Below are positions 1 through 7,851 of a stretch of 64,000 bases of DNA, one piece after another. The stretch spans positions 16,163 through 80,162 of the forward strand of contig JAMLGJ010000017.1 in the NCBI GenBank assembly GCA_023958095.1, given 5' to 3'. The position numbers and the translations under genes were made by a program. The stretch comes from Microthrixaceae bacterium (GTDB lineage: Bacteria; Actinomycetota; Acidimicrobiia; Acidimicrobiales; Microtrichaceae). The notes below the pieces were generated by a model, which saw only the letters and a list, made by a program, of their open reading frames with translations, did not search any database and was not told the origin of the DNA. Numbering within the stretch: the stretch's first letter is position 1; every line of letters starts with the position of its first letter.

Positions 1-598
1 GCTGATGGAGCGAGTCATCTCGATTGCCACTGATCCCGGCGACCTCGTGCTGGACTGCTTCGCCGGCTCGAGTGCGATCGGCCCGTCGCGCACAGCTCGA
101 ACGTCGCTGGATCTATCGGAGAGCGAACCAGACCACGGTTTCCGAGTTCACGCTCCGCGATTGAAGATGGTCGTGAATGGCGAGGACCCTGGTGGGATCA
201 CCGAAGCTGCCGAGTGGAAGGGCGGCGGCGGATTCCAGCACGCCCGGGTCGGTCCTTCGATGTTCGACCTCGACGCTGAGACCGGGGACGTATTCCTCGC
301 AGAGTGGGCGACCAACGGCGCCTTCTCGGAGGCGGTAGCGGCGCAGCTCGGCTTCGAGCAGATCGACGAACCTCCGTTCTGTGGACGAAAGGGGCGGACC
401 CGGCTGGCAGTTCTCGATGGTGTTGTCGGCGCCGCTGAGGTCGAGTTCCTGGTCGCCGCGCTCGATGAGCGCGAGCGGGTGATCGTCGTCGGCCAGGCGT
501 TCACCGAGGACGCCGAGTCGACGCTTCGAACGCTTTCGCCGGGCTCTCGCGTGCGTCACGCACCACAAGACCTCCTGCGACGAGGAGGTCGCGCGTGA
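1..598 (+). pseudogene. Type III R-M adenine methyltransferase (Mod), 3' remnant with frameshifts
   Basis: The window opens inside this gene. Frame 2 carries the AdoMet-binding motif (DPGDLVLDCFAGS, about 32-76). The expected continuation lies in frame 3, where AQLERRWI is read at about 90-113 and SEFTL at about 141-155. Frame 2 resumes with PRLKMVVNGEDPGGI. Adding one C near 155 would give FTLPRLK, so at least two frameshifts interrupt the catalytic half. The last 150 residues are open to a TGA at 596-598, which overlaps the GTG of the following res gene in the GTGA arrangement usual for mod-res operons. The family assignment rests on motif I, the RRW and FTLPRLK segments and the res neighbour. 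It could be a solitary adenine methyltransferase, but the coupling favours type III. Confidence 0.7.
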
Positions 599-3035
599 TC
601 GTCCCGTTCGATCCTGTTGCCGTGGAGGACACTCGCGGCACGGCTTGACCTTCGTGACCCGAACCGCCGGGCGGTGGCGGCCGTGGCCGACACGCTCGAC
701 TCGGCAGAGCCAGGCGCGGAGATCGTGTGCGACCTGGCCACAGCTACCGGCAAGACCTACATCGCCGCCGGGGTGATCGACTACCTCGCTGCAGCGGGTA
801 CCCACAATGTGCTGATCGTGTGTCCCGGCACGACGATCCTGACCAAGACGGTCGCCAATTTCACGCCGGGGAACGCCGTGGCCGGCCTCGACGTGCGACC
901 AACGGTGATCACAGCCGGAGACTGCGCGTGGTTCGAGCTGGGCGGTCATTGCGATCGGCGGGCGACTTCGATATTCGTGTTCTTGCTGCGTAGCCTCTTC
1001 GGCCAGGCTGCGAAGATCTGCGCCGGCGGTACCGGATGACCGACCTCGAGGCTAGCCTCTACGAGCATCTGCGATCAGCCATCGACGACGCGATCGCAGA
1101 CCGACGCCAGCTACTTTCGGCCCGCAGTTCTCCAGGCGGTCGTGACCTGTCCTTCCGGCGCGGTCGACCCCTCACCGCCACGCCGCATCCGAAGACAGAT
1201 GCGGATCACATCGTGTTCCACTACCCGCTGGCCGAGGCCATCGCCGATGGGTACGTGAAGGTTCCGGTGCTCGTCGCCCGCCGCGATGGCTCGGCTGAGA
1301 TCCGCCACCGGCAGCTGACGTGGTCTGCATCAAGCCTCAGAGCTACGCCACCTCGCTGCATGCCAGGGCGGACGGAAGCCAAACGGTGATCCGGTCATGT
1401 TCCTGGTGTGCTCGACCATCGGGGAGGCCAACGAGGTCGCCGAGATCCTCGCCGACCCGGACCTGCTCGGCGACCCGGACCAGGTGCTCACCGTCACTAG
1501 CGATTCGGCCGACGCCGCGCTCGACGCGCTCCGGTCAGGTCGAGAACCCATTCGCCCGTTGCGGCGGTCGGTCTCGTTCAGATACTGAAAGGAAGACGCA
1601 GGACGTCAAGAACATCTACGTCGTCTGCGCCCTGCGGGCGTTGGAGTCCCAATCACTCTCCGAGCAGGTCCTCGGACGAGGGCTCCGGCTGCCGTTCGGG
1701 CAGCGGACCGGGCGCCAGATGCTCGACACGGTCGAGGTGCTCTCTCATCGCAAGTTCCGGGACCTCCTCACCGACGCGGGAACGCTGCTCGAGGCCTTCT
1801 TCACCGAGCGCCACCCGACCCAGCTCGTCGCTCCCGACGACGGGTCACTCGCCGGCTCGTCCGACGCAGCGGTGCTTGAGGCCGCCGACGGCTCAGGTCG
1901 CCTCGACGTGCTGGTCGGTGGCACCACCGGCGCGGCCGAGAACGGCGAGGCGATCGAGGGCGGTCTGTTCGGTGCAGCGGTGACCGACATCGAGCGTCGC
2001 GTGGCCGAGACCGAACAGCAGGCGCTCGCCCTCACGACCACGATGGACCTGGTGACCGGGGCGTCACGAGTGGAGTTCCCCCGGCTCGTACCCCGCCTGG
2101 TCCCCCAACCGTTCTCGCTGTCGACCGTGCCGAACCAGGCGGCCTCCGACCTCGGCGCCCAGTTCGCCACCGACAATGCCCCGACGCTCGACCGTCAGGC
2201 TCTCGGCGCCGAACGGGTTTCCGACGAGACGGGCGAAGGGGTGCAGATCGCTGCCACCGTTGCCGAGGACCCAGTTGAAGCCTCCCAACTCTCGTTGCCC
2301 GTCGACGCGTTGCGTGATCGGATCCGCGGTGAAGTGCTGCGATCTCGGTATGTCACGAGTACCCGCCAGGAATCGAACGCCATCAACCGGCTCGTCGGCG
2401 CCTTCCTCACCGGTGCCGGGGTCACCGACGAGGAGTCGACTACCTGGACCGATACCAAGGTGGCCAATGCCGTCTCGTCGTTTCTGTCCCTGGTGCGCGA
2501 GTACCACTCCCAGCGTGGCAGCTCGTTGCAGACCGGCGTTGAGCTCGTCGAGTACCCGCCGACCGGGATCGTGGCCCCCGACGAGGTGTTCCCCCGCACG
2601 GCGGCGTGGGCGCCACGGCGTTGGTACAGCGGCTGGAACAAGTCGATCCTCCCCAATGCCCGCTTCGATGCGCGGAGCACCGAGTTGGCCCTCGCCGAGC
2701 TGTTCGAGGCGTCCAACCCCGATGTGGCCTGGTGGGTGCGGGTCGAGGCTCATCAGGACGTGTGGATCCCCTACGGCCACCGACAGCGCCACTACCCCGA
2801 CTTCATCGTGGTTGCCGAAGACGGCCATCACTGGATGGTCGAGGGCAAGGCCGATGACCGTGCGAACGACCCCGACGTGATCGAGAAGAAGAACGCCGGC
2901 TACGAGTGGGCCCGCTTCGCCAACGACTCCGGCGACGCCACCGCCACCTGGCACTACCTCTTCGCCACAGAGACGGCCATCCAGCAGGCCGGCGGTACCT
3001 GGTCGGGTCTGAAGAACTTCGCCGAGTGGGAGTAG
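595..3035 (+). pseudogene. Type III restriction endonuclease (Res) helicase-nuclease, decayed
   Basis: This is a superfamily 2 helicase-nuclease in pieces across three frames. A GTG start at 595 gives VIVPFDPVAVEDTRGTA and stops at 646; the frame then shifts. Walker A (DLATATGKT) lies at about 732-758 and LTATPHPKTDADHIVFHYPLAEAIADG at 1171-1250 in another frame. A segment beginning VMFLVCSTIGEANEV (about 1394) is in a third frame. From about 1606 one frame runs to the end with the motif VI region (EQVLGRGLRLP) and a C-terminal PD-(D/E)xK nuclease signature (YPDFIVV...WMVEGK, about 2790-2853). The stretch expected to hold the DEAD/DEAH box before LTATPH has no recognisable DEAH in any frame. 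At least four shifts occur in 1 kb, while neighbouring genes are intact, so this looks like true decay rather than base-calling error. Confidence 0.8.
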
Positions 3036-3049
3036 CGGGCGATCACCCC

Positions 3050-4333
3050 TCAGCTTCTCGGCACCGGACATTCGCCTACGGCCCGACGGAAGCCCTCCTC
3101 AGTCGACAGCTCGTCGACGAGGCGATCAACCCAAGCCTGGCTGTACAGGTGGCGCTTCACCGACGTGACGTACTCGCAGTAGCGGGGGTCGGTCGCAGTC
3201 TGATCTCCATCAGCCGGGGGCCTCGCCTTGAGCTTCCGCGCTGCCACCGTGTGCATTCGCATCGTGAACCGGTAAGAGATGCGATCGCTGACCGCATCGA
3301 CGACCTGGGTGGCAATGAGGTTCGGTCGCTCGGCCTTCACGACCTTCGTCACGACCGTGTACTCCTTGAGGGCCTGAGCAAGATCCTCCGACACCTCTCC
3401 TGGTTTCACGAAGTGGGCGACCGCGTCTGGACTCCGGCCCGATGCCGGCACGGTCGGGACGAAGGTCACCCTGAGCATGTACGCGGGGTCGTCGACTAGC
3501 GCCGCGTTCCGTGAGGCCTGATCCTCCAGATAGGTCTGGACGTCGAGCGGAAGCGACGCCTGGAGCCGCTTGACCGACGACAGAACGCCTGGATCACGGA
3601 ACCCTGTGAGCTGCAGCGGAACGGACAGCGCTGACCCCAGAGTGAAGTTGGACCCGAAACGCTCCTCAAGAGCGCCTTCCAGGTTCAGGAGACCAGCTTG
3701 CGCTTGAGGGACGATCGCGACATCAAGCGCAGGAAGATGGCGATGTGCAACCTGGTTGCGCAGTCCGAGCCAGAATTCGACGTTGCGCCGCAGTCCGCGG
3801 AACCGATCGCCGGAGAACGCCGCGTCGACGAGCTCGCTGGTCTCCAGCGCACGTTCGCGACCATTGACCGTCCGCGGGCTTCCGTCCTCATTGAGGTCAC
3901 GCCACTCGTCGCCCGCCTGCTGCAATACGGCCAGCGCCAGGCTGTTCCAGGCCGTGACGAGGAGAAGCGCGAAGGTCTCGGTCCGGAAGGTCGCCGTGGG
4001 GTCGTTCCAGACCCGAACTGCGCCGAGCGCCGCTTGCCGAGCGTGGTCGAGTTGCTCCTCCCACTCCTCGAGCTGCTGACCGTCCGGTGTCGCACCGAGT
4101 CGCCGCAATTGGCCTTCGAGGTCAACAATCCTATCGGTCTGTCGCGAGCGCTTGGTGGTCGCCACACCCAGCGTCTGGCGGATGAAGCGATCGAACCGAC
4201 GGCCATGGGCACCACCGTCATCCCACTCCCGCCGCTCCATCTCGCTCTTGGAAGTACCGCGACCTTCGTCCCACTCTGCGAGCAGCCGAGTGGCCAAGTC
4301 GACATCGTCCTCCGGCTCCGTCTCATTCTCCAT
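3050..4333 (-). CDS. DUF3644 family protein with HEPN-like RX4H motif
   Basis: A 427-residue cytosolic protein. The FRTETFALLLVTAWNSLALAVLQ-like helix at about 116-138 and the VEFWLGLRNQVAHRH segment at about 185-199 resemble DUF3644 proteins. Arg192 to His197 (RNQVAH) forms an RX4H motif, the signature of HEPN ribonucleases and toxins. The C-terminus (about 385-427) looks like a small helical or winged domain. An AAGGAG lies six bases before the ATG. It starts 24 bp after the stop of the Fic gene on the same strand, so the two are probably one operon. It converges on the dead res gene 14 bp away. DUF3644 has no settled function; RNase activity is an inference from RX4H and from the defence-like neighbourhood. 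No frameshift is visible, unlike mod/res. Confidence 0.7.
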   Translation of the reverse strand: MENETEPEDDVDLATRLLAEWDEGRGTSKSEMERREWDDGGAHGRRFDRFIRQTLGVATTKRSRQTDRIVDLEGQLRRLGATPDGQQLEEWEEQLDHARQAALGAVRVWNDPTATFRTETFALLLVTAWNSLALAVLQQAGDEWRDLNEDGSPRTVNGRERALETSELVDAAFSGDRFRGLRRNVEFWLGLRNQVAHRHLPALDVAIVPQAQAGLLNLEGALEERFGSNFTLGSALSVPLQLTGFRDPGVLSSVKRLQASLPLDVQTYLEDQASRNAALVDDPAYMLRVTFVPTVPASGRSPDAVAHFVKPGEVSEDLAQALKEYTVVTKVVKAERPNLIATQVVDAVSDRISYRFTMRMHTVAARKLKARPPADGDQTATDPRYCEYVTSVKRHLYSQAWVDRLVDELSTEEGFRRAVGECPVPRS

Positions 4334-4357
4334 GTGCTGCTCCTTCCCCTCGCTAGG

Positions 4358-5548
4358 TCAGCTGTCGATGATCTGAAAAACGCGACGGTTCCAGTAAAGG
4401 CGGTCATAGCGAGCATCGCTGTAGGGCTCGAGGATCCCGAGATCCAGGAGCGAGCCGATGGCGTTGCGGTTGGCCTGGTTCGTGCGGCCGTACCGCCGTT
4501 GGGCATCTGAGACCGAGAGGATGGGATAGGCGATCAGGTCGTCGGCGATCTCCACTGCGAGTCGGGCTCTCGGGAGGGCGGAGCGCACGGAGTCACCCAG
4601 CTCTTCACGTAAGGCGAGCAGGCGCATGATGCGCTCGTGGCCCGACGCTGACTCGGCAGCCACGGCCCGAGCGAAGAACTCGATCCATGGAGCCCAGTCG
4701 CCGGTCGTGCTGACGGCCAGGAGGTGATCGCGGTACTCGTCGGCACGGTCCTTGAGCCAGGGCGACACCGACAGCACCGGCGACCGGAGGGCGCCCTCGT
4801 GCAGAAGCTGGAGCACCGCGACGAGACGTCCGACGCGGCCGTTGCCGTCGGTGAACGGGTGGAGCGTCTCGAACTGGTAGTGGGCCATCGCGACACGAGG
4901 GAGCAGCTGGATCTGCTCGACCGGTCCGGTGGCGCTCAGCCAAGCGATCCACCGCTCGCACATGGCGCGCAGCTGGTCGCCCGGCGGTGGAGGGATGAAG
5001 CGAGCCTCGCTCACCCGGCGGTGCTTCGCCCCGATGAACACCTGGCTCTCACGGATCGAACCGGCCTCGGGACCGTCGCTATCGGTTCCCCGGACGATCT
5101 CGGCCTGCAACGAAGCCAACATCCCTAGGGTGACCGGACGCTCGCCGATCCAGCCGTAGGCAGCGTCGGCAGCGCGGGCGTAGTTCATGACCTCGCGAAC
5201 GTTCGGCGCAACCTCGGTCTCCTGTTCGTCGAACGGGAGGACTTCGGCGGCGAACAGCTCGGTCAGCTCCGCGTAGGTGCCCTCCAAGGCCGAAGTACCG
5301 ATCGCCTCCCTACGTGTGGCGATGCGCGTCACCAGCTGAGGGTTCGGGATCAGGCTTGCTGCAGCGTCGAGGCGCCCCAGTTCGGCGTTCGCCTCGCTGA
5401 CCACCATCCAGACCGAGCCAGGCAGGTCGATGCGATCGGGCAGATCAGCTGGGACGTATGCCTCGGCGTCGTATGACTCGCCGAACCGCGCGTCGTAGCC
5501 CGAGATCGCAACGACCGACCCGATCGGCGAATCCGTCAACGACGACAT
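4358..5548 (-). CDS. Fic-domain AMPylase with N-terminal inhibitory helix and C-terminal wHTH
   Basis: A 396-residue Fic protein that should transfer AMP from ATP to a protein hydroxyl. The full catalytic loop HPFTDGNGRVGR is at 230-241. An inhibitory [S/T]xxxE[G/N] motif (TSALEG) is at 85-90, so this is a class II Fic whose own N-terminal helix blocks the site. A Fic/DOC N-terminal extension precedes it, and the last 70 residues (SVSDAQRRYGRTNQANRNAIGSLL...) look like a winged helix. The ATG at 5548 is preferred over the upstream ATG at 5617, because a -10 element and an inverted repeat abut it directly and no Shine-Dalgarno is seen. It leads an operon with the DUF3644 gene. Its wHTH may read the doubled operator in its own promoter (inference). 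Confidence 0.9.
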   Translation of the reverse strand: MSSLTDSPIGSVVAISGYDARFGESYDAEAYVPADLPDRIDLPGSVWMVVSEANAELGRLDAAASLIPNPQLVTRIATRREAIGTSALEGTYAELTELFAAEVLPFDEQETEVAPNVREVMNYARAADAAYGWIGERPVTLGMLASLQAEIVRGTDSDGPEAGSIRESQVFIGAKHRRVSEARFIPPPPGDQLRAMCERWIAWLSATGPVEQIQLLPRVAMAHYQFETLHPFTDGNGRVGRLVAVLQLLHEGALRSPVLSVSPWLKDRADEYRDHLLAVSTTGDWAPWIEFFARAVAAESASGHERIMRLLALREELGDSVRSALPRARLAVEIADDLIAYPILSVSDAQRRYGRTNQANRNAIGSLLDLGILEPYSDARYDRLYWNRRVFQIIDS

Positions 5549-5549
5549 G

Positions 5550-5578
5550 ACTTTGATTGTACGCCGCCGATTCAAAGT
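5550..5578. promoter_or_regulatory. Fic operon operator 1 (29-bp inverted repeat)
   Basis: Half-sites ACTTTGA (5550-5556) and TCAAAGT (5572-5578) form a perfect 7-bp inverted repeat with a 15-nt gap. It extends to 8 bp with the flanking G/C. It covers the -10 element and abuts the start codon, so a bound protein would block transcription. Confidence 0.6.
5556..5561 (-). promoter_or_regulatory. -10 element of the Fic operon (leaderless)
   Basis: On the minus strand TACAAT stands exactly seven bases before the ATG at 5548. Transcription would therefore start at or next to the start codon. No clear -35 is seen. The element sits inside inverted repeat 5550-5578. Confidence 0.65.
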
Positions 5579-5590
5579 CTCACGCGCGAA

Positions 5591-5619
5591 ACTTGGAATT
5601 ACAGCGCTGCAATCCAAGT
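5591..5619. promoter_or_regulatory. Fic operon operator 2 (29-bp inverted repeat)
   Basis: Half-sites ACTTGGA (5591-5597) and TCCAAGT (5613-5619) have the same 7-15-7 geometry as operator 1, start to start 41 bp away (about four helical turns). A CAGCGCTG palindrome lies in the gap. The repeated geometry and shared ACTTKGA half-site point to one regulator binding both. Confidence 0.55.
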
Positions 5620-5714
5620 CTCGGGAGCTTCAGCCGGTGGCGAGCCGTCGTTCCCGGAGGGCCGCGAACTCGACGGCTGGTACCGCCGGCCCGCCGCCCG
5701 CCGAGTCGATGCGG

Positions 5715-5735
5715 CGTGACCCTAGCGTGACCCTA
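5715..5735. repeat. Tandem direct repeat CGTGACCCTA, possible integrase arm sites
   Basis: CGTGACCCTA occurs at 5715-5724 and 5726-5735, 11 bp apart. It lies about 100 bp inside the island end marked by the tRNA remnant. Short direct repeats at such a place are typical of recombinase arm-type sites; that role is inferred. Confidence 0.35.
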
Positions 5736-5836
5736 CGGAGTGGGACCGACGGTCACGGAACGCCACGGGCCGACACAGCAAGCCCTTGCCGTTCCTGGTG
5801 GTCCCCGTGGTTGCAGACTTCAGTAGACCCTTCCGA

Positions 5837-5885
5837 GCAGCTTCCCAAGCTGAGTACGGGAGTTCGATTCTCCTCACCCGCTCCA
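5837..5885 (+). mobile_element. tRNA-Gly(CCC) 3' fragment, probable att duplication at island end
   Basis: From the anticodon arm onward this reads as a tRNA: anticodon loop TTCCCAA (anticodon CCC at 5844-5846), stem CAGC/GCTG, T arm with TTCGATT between GGGAG and CTCCT, the 3' acceptor strand CACCCGC, discriminator T and encoded CCA. The 5' half is absent: no GCGGGTG strand or D arm occurs upstream. This is what an element integrating into the 3' end of a tRNA gene leaves at its far end. The intact tRNA-Gly gene is predicted to lie left of the window in the same orientation. Confidence 0.75.
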
Positions 5886-5932
5886 GGTTGAACCACGCTC
5901 AACTCGAGTGCGGCCCGGCCGATGGTTGGCGT

Positions 5933-7339
5933 ATGGCAGATGCGTCGAGCCCCACGGCCGCCAACCCGGCGACCGAGCGGACACCCCTTCCCCGGATCAC
6001 CCCGAGGGTCTTCACCGACCTGGCAGTGTGGATGATGGGATTCGGACTCCTGATGGGACTCGCCTTTCCATTCTTCGTGATGCTCTTCGGAGTGCCCTCG
6101 GAGAACGTTCTCACCCCGATCTTCTTCGGAGCCACGGTTGCGGCGGGGTTGTGCGTCGGCGCGATCAGCCAGTTGATCTCGAGGGCGGTCGTGGGCTCCA
6201 AGCTGCGCCTGCTCCGGTCGCGGATGAACCGCGTCGAGACCACGCTGCGCGAGGCGATCCGCTCGGGAACCTCCGCCGAGTGCAATCCTGAAACCTGTTC
6301 GGTTCCGGTGGACTCCGACGATGAGATCGGTGAGGCAGCGGCCTCGTTCAACCGGCTGGTGGAGGCCCTTGCGGCCAGCCACCGCGTGAGCGACGCCTCG
6401 GGCGACTTCGCGCGGACGCTCTCGTCGCACATCGAAGTCTCCACGCTCGCGGAGGCCGCCCTCTCCGAACTCCAGGAGGTGGGTCGATTCGTGGCCTCTG
6501 CCCTGTGCGTGGTCCGCGACGGTGAGATGGTGACCGTCGCCTCCAACGGGATCCGCGACGACCAGCAGATCGCGAGCAGCGCCCCGGTCACGCGTGCGTA
6601 CCGGACGCTCACCACCATCCACCTCGACCTTCCGGAGGACGTGGTCGTGGATTCCTCCCTGGTCGAGTTCACCCCGAGATCGGTCATCGCCTACCCGCTG
6701 CACATCCGGCTGGTGCCGATCGGTGTGGTGCTGCTCGCGTCCGACGCCCGCACCAGCGCCGAGGACGACCAGCTGATCGACAGCCTCCTTCCGAACTTCG
6801 CGGTCGCACTGAACAACGCACTCAGCCACGAACAACTCCAGCAGGTGGCCGCCATCGATCCCCTCACGGGACTGTTCAACCGTCGTTTCGGCCTCGAACG
6901 CCTGGGGGAAGAGTTCAGCCGCTCGGTGCGTTCGCGGGAACCTCTCGGTGTGATGCTGTTCGACATCGACCACTTCAAGGCGGTCAACGACACCCACGGC
7001 CACCAGACCGGCGACCGGGTGCTGACGGCAGTGGCCGATGCCGCACGCGGTGTGCTGCGCGACGGAGACACCCTGATGCGCTACGGCGGGGAGGAGTTCC
7101 TCGCCGTACTCCCGGGTGCCGGACCTGATGACCTGCACGACCTCTCCGAGCGCGTCCGCCGCACGGTGGAGTCCACTGTCGTGACCGACAACAACCGCGA
7201 AGTGCGGGTGACGGTGAGCGTCGGGGCCGTCTCCTTCCCCGCCACCGATGTCACCGACATCGAGGACCTGGTGCGCCATGTGGACGCAGCCATGTACGTC
7301 TCGAAGTCAGCGGGACGGAACCGCCTGACGATGGCCTGA
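5933..7339 (+). CDS. Membrane-bound GAF-GGDEF diguanylate cyclase
   Basis: A 468-residue protein. Two N-terminal membrane helices (about 25-75) are followed by a HAMP-like linker, a GAF-like sensor region (about 160-290) and a C-terminal GGDEF domain. The active-site motif is present as GGEEF, with the metal and substrate segment FDIDHFKAVNDTHGHQTGD. An RxxD inhibitory site (RDGD) lies five residues before GGEEF, so product inhibition by c-di-GMP is expected. Both signature and I-site being intact supports an active enzyme. The ATG at 5933 is preferred because longer forms would read through the tRNA fragment. It is the first gene beyond the island end. Confidence 0.85.
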   Translation: MADASSPTAANPATERTPLPRITPRVFTDLAVWMMGFGLLMGLAFPFFVMLFGVPSENVLTPIFFGATVAAGLCVGAISQLISRAVVGSKLRLLRSRMNRVETTLREAIRSGTSAECNPETCSVPVDSDDEIGEAAASFNRLVEALAASHRVSDASGDFARTLSSHIEVSTLAEAALSELQEVGRFVASALCVVRDGEMVTVASNGIRDDQQIASSAPVTRAYRTLTTIHLDLPEDVVVDSSLVEFTPRSVIAYPLHIRLVPIGVVLLASDARTSAEDDQLIDSLLPNFAVALNNALSHEQLQQVAAIDPLTGLFNRRFGLERLGEEFSRSVRSREPLGVMLFDIDHFKAVNDTHGHQTGDRVLTAVADAARGVLRDGDTLMRYGGEEFLAVLPGAGPDDLHDLSERVRRTVESTVVTDNNREVRVTVSVGAVSFPATDVTDIEDLVRHVDAAMYVSKSAGRNRLTMA

Positions 7340-7352
7340 CCTGGCCGCCGGA

Positions 7353-7820
7353 TCAGGGCAGTGGCGTGAAGGCCACCATCGGGATCTCACCCATCATCCG
7401 GACCAGGTCGTCCTCGGTCCCGTCGTAGGAGACGCCCATGGTCTCGTACAGCTTGGCCGCGGTGCGGGGATGGGCATCCTCGTACCGCCTCATGTGCTCC
7501 GCCGATTCGGTCGGCTCCAGGAAGCGCACCGAGGCGTCGTGTCGCCGGGATCCGATCCAGATGGCCTCGACACCGTTGGCCCTCAGGTTGCGGTACCAGT
7601 CGGCTCGGGGTCCGGTGCCCGATGTGCAGATCCACTCGGGTGGGCACCGGTCGGCAACCTCGATGACGGTGCGGTACAGCTTCTGGCTGCGCCGGCCACG
7701 GTGTTCGATCATCACGAAGCGCCGTCCGAACAGGAAGCCCAGCCGGGCGCGGTACAAGTAGGTGGGTGCCCTGAGGAGCTTCTTGAGCCATCCACTCGGC
7801 TTGTGGGACAGGTCGATCAT
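7353..7820 (-). CDS. F420/deazaflavin-dependent nitroreductase family protein
   Basis: A 155-residue protein of the Ddn-like family. It has the typical FVMIEHRGRRSQKLYRT core (about 35-52), a W-x-x-N-L-x-A-N-G segment and a C-terminal helix ending in VAFTPLP. The ATG at 7820 is chosen because upstream residues are the antisense of the neighbouring reading frame. Such enzymes use reduced F420 on quinones, nitro compounds or lipids; the substrate is unknown. It lies between the convergent diguanylate cyclase and the aldehyde dehydrogenase transcribed the same way. Confidence 0.75.
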   Translation of the reverse strand: MIDLSHKPSGWLKKLLRAPTYLYRARLGFLFGRRFVMIEHRGRRSQKLYRTVIEVADRCPPEWICTSGTGPRADWYRNLRANGVEAIWIGSRRHDASVRFLEPTESAEHMRRYEDAHPRTAAKLYETMGVSYDGTEDDLVRMMGEIPMVAFTPLP

Positions 7821-7851
7821 CGGCACGGGAGGCCTCCGGGGGCGGGTCGGT

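Noticed and set aside
5813..5885. Complete tRNA gene
   Set aside because: Only the 3' half from the anticodon arm is present; no 5' acceptor strand or D arm can be formed.
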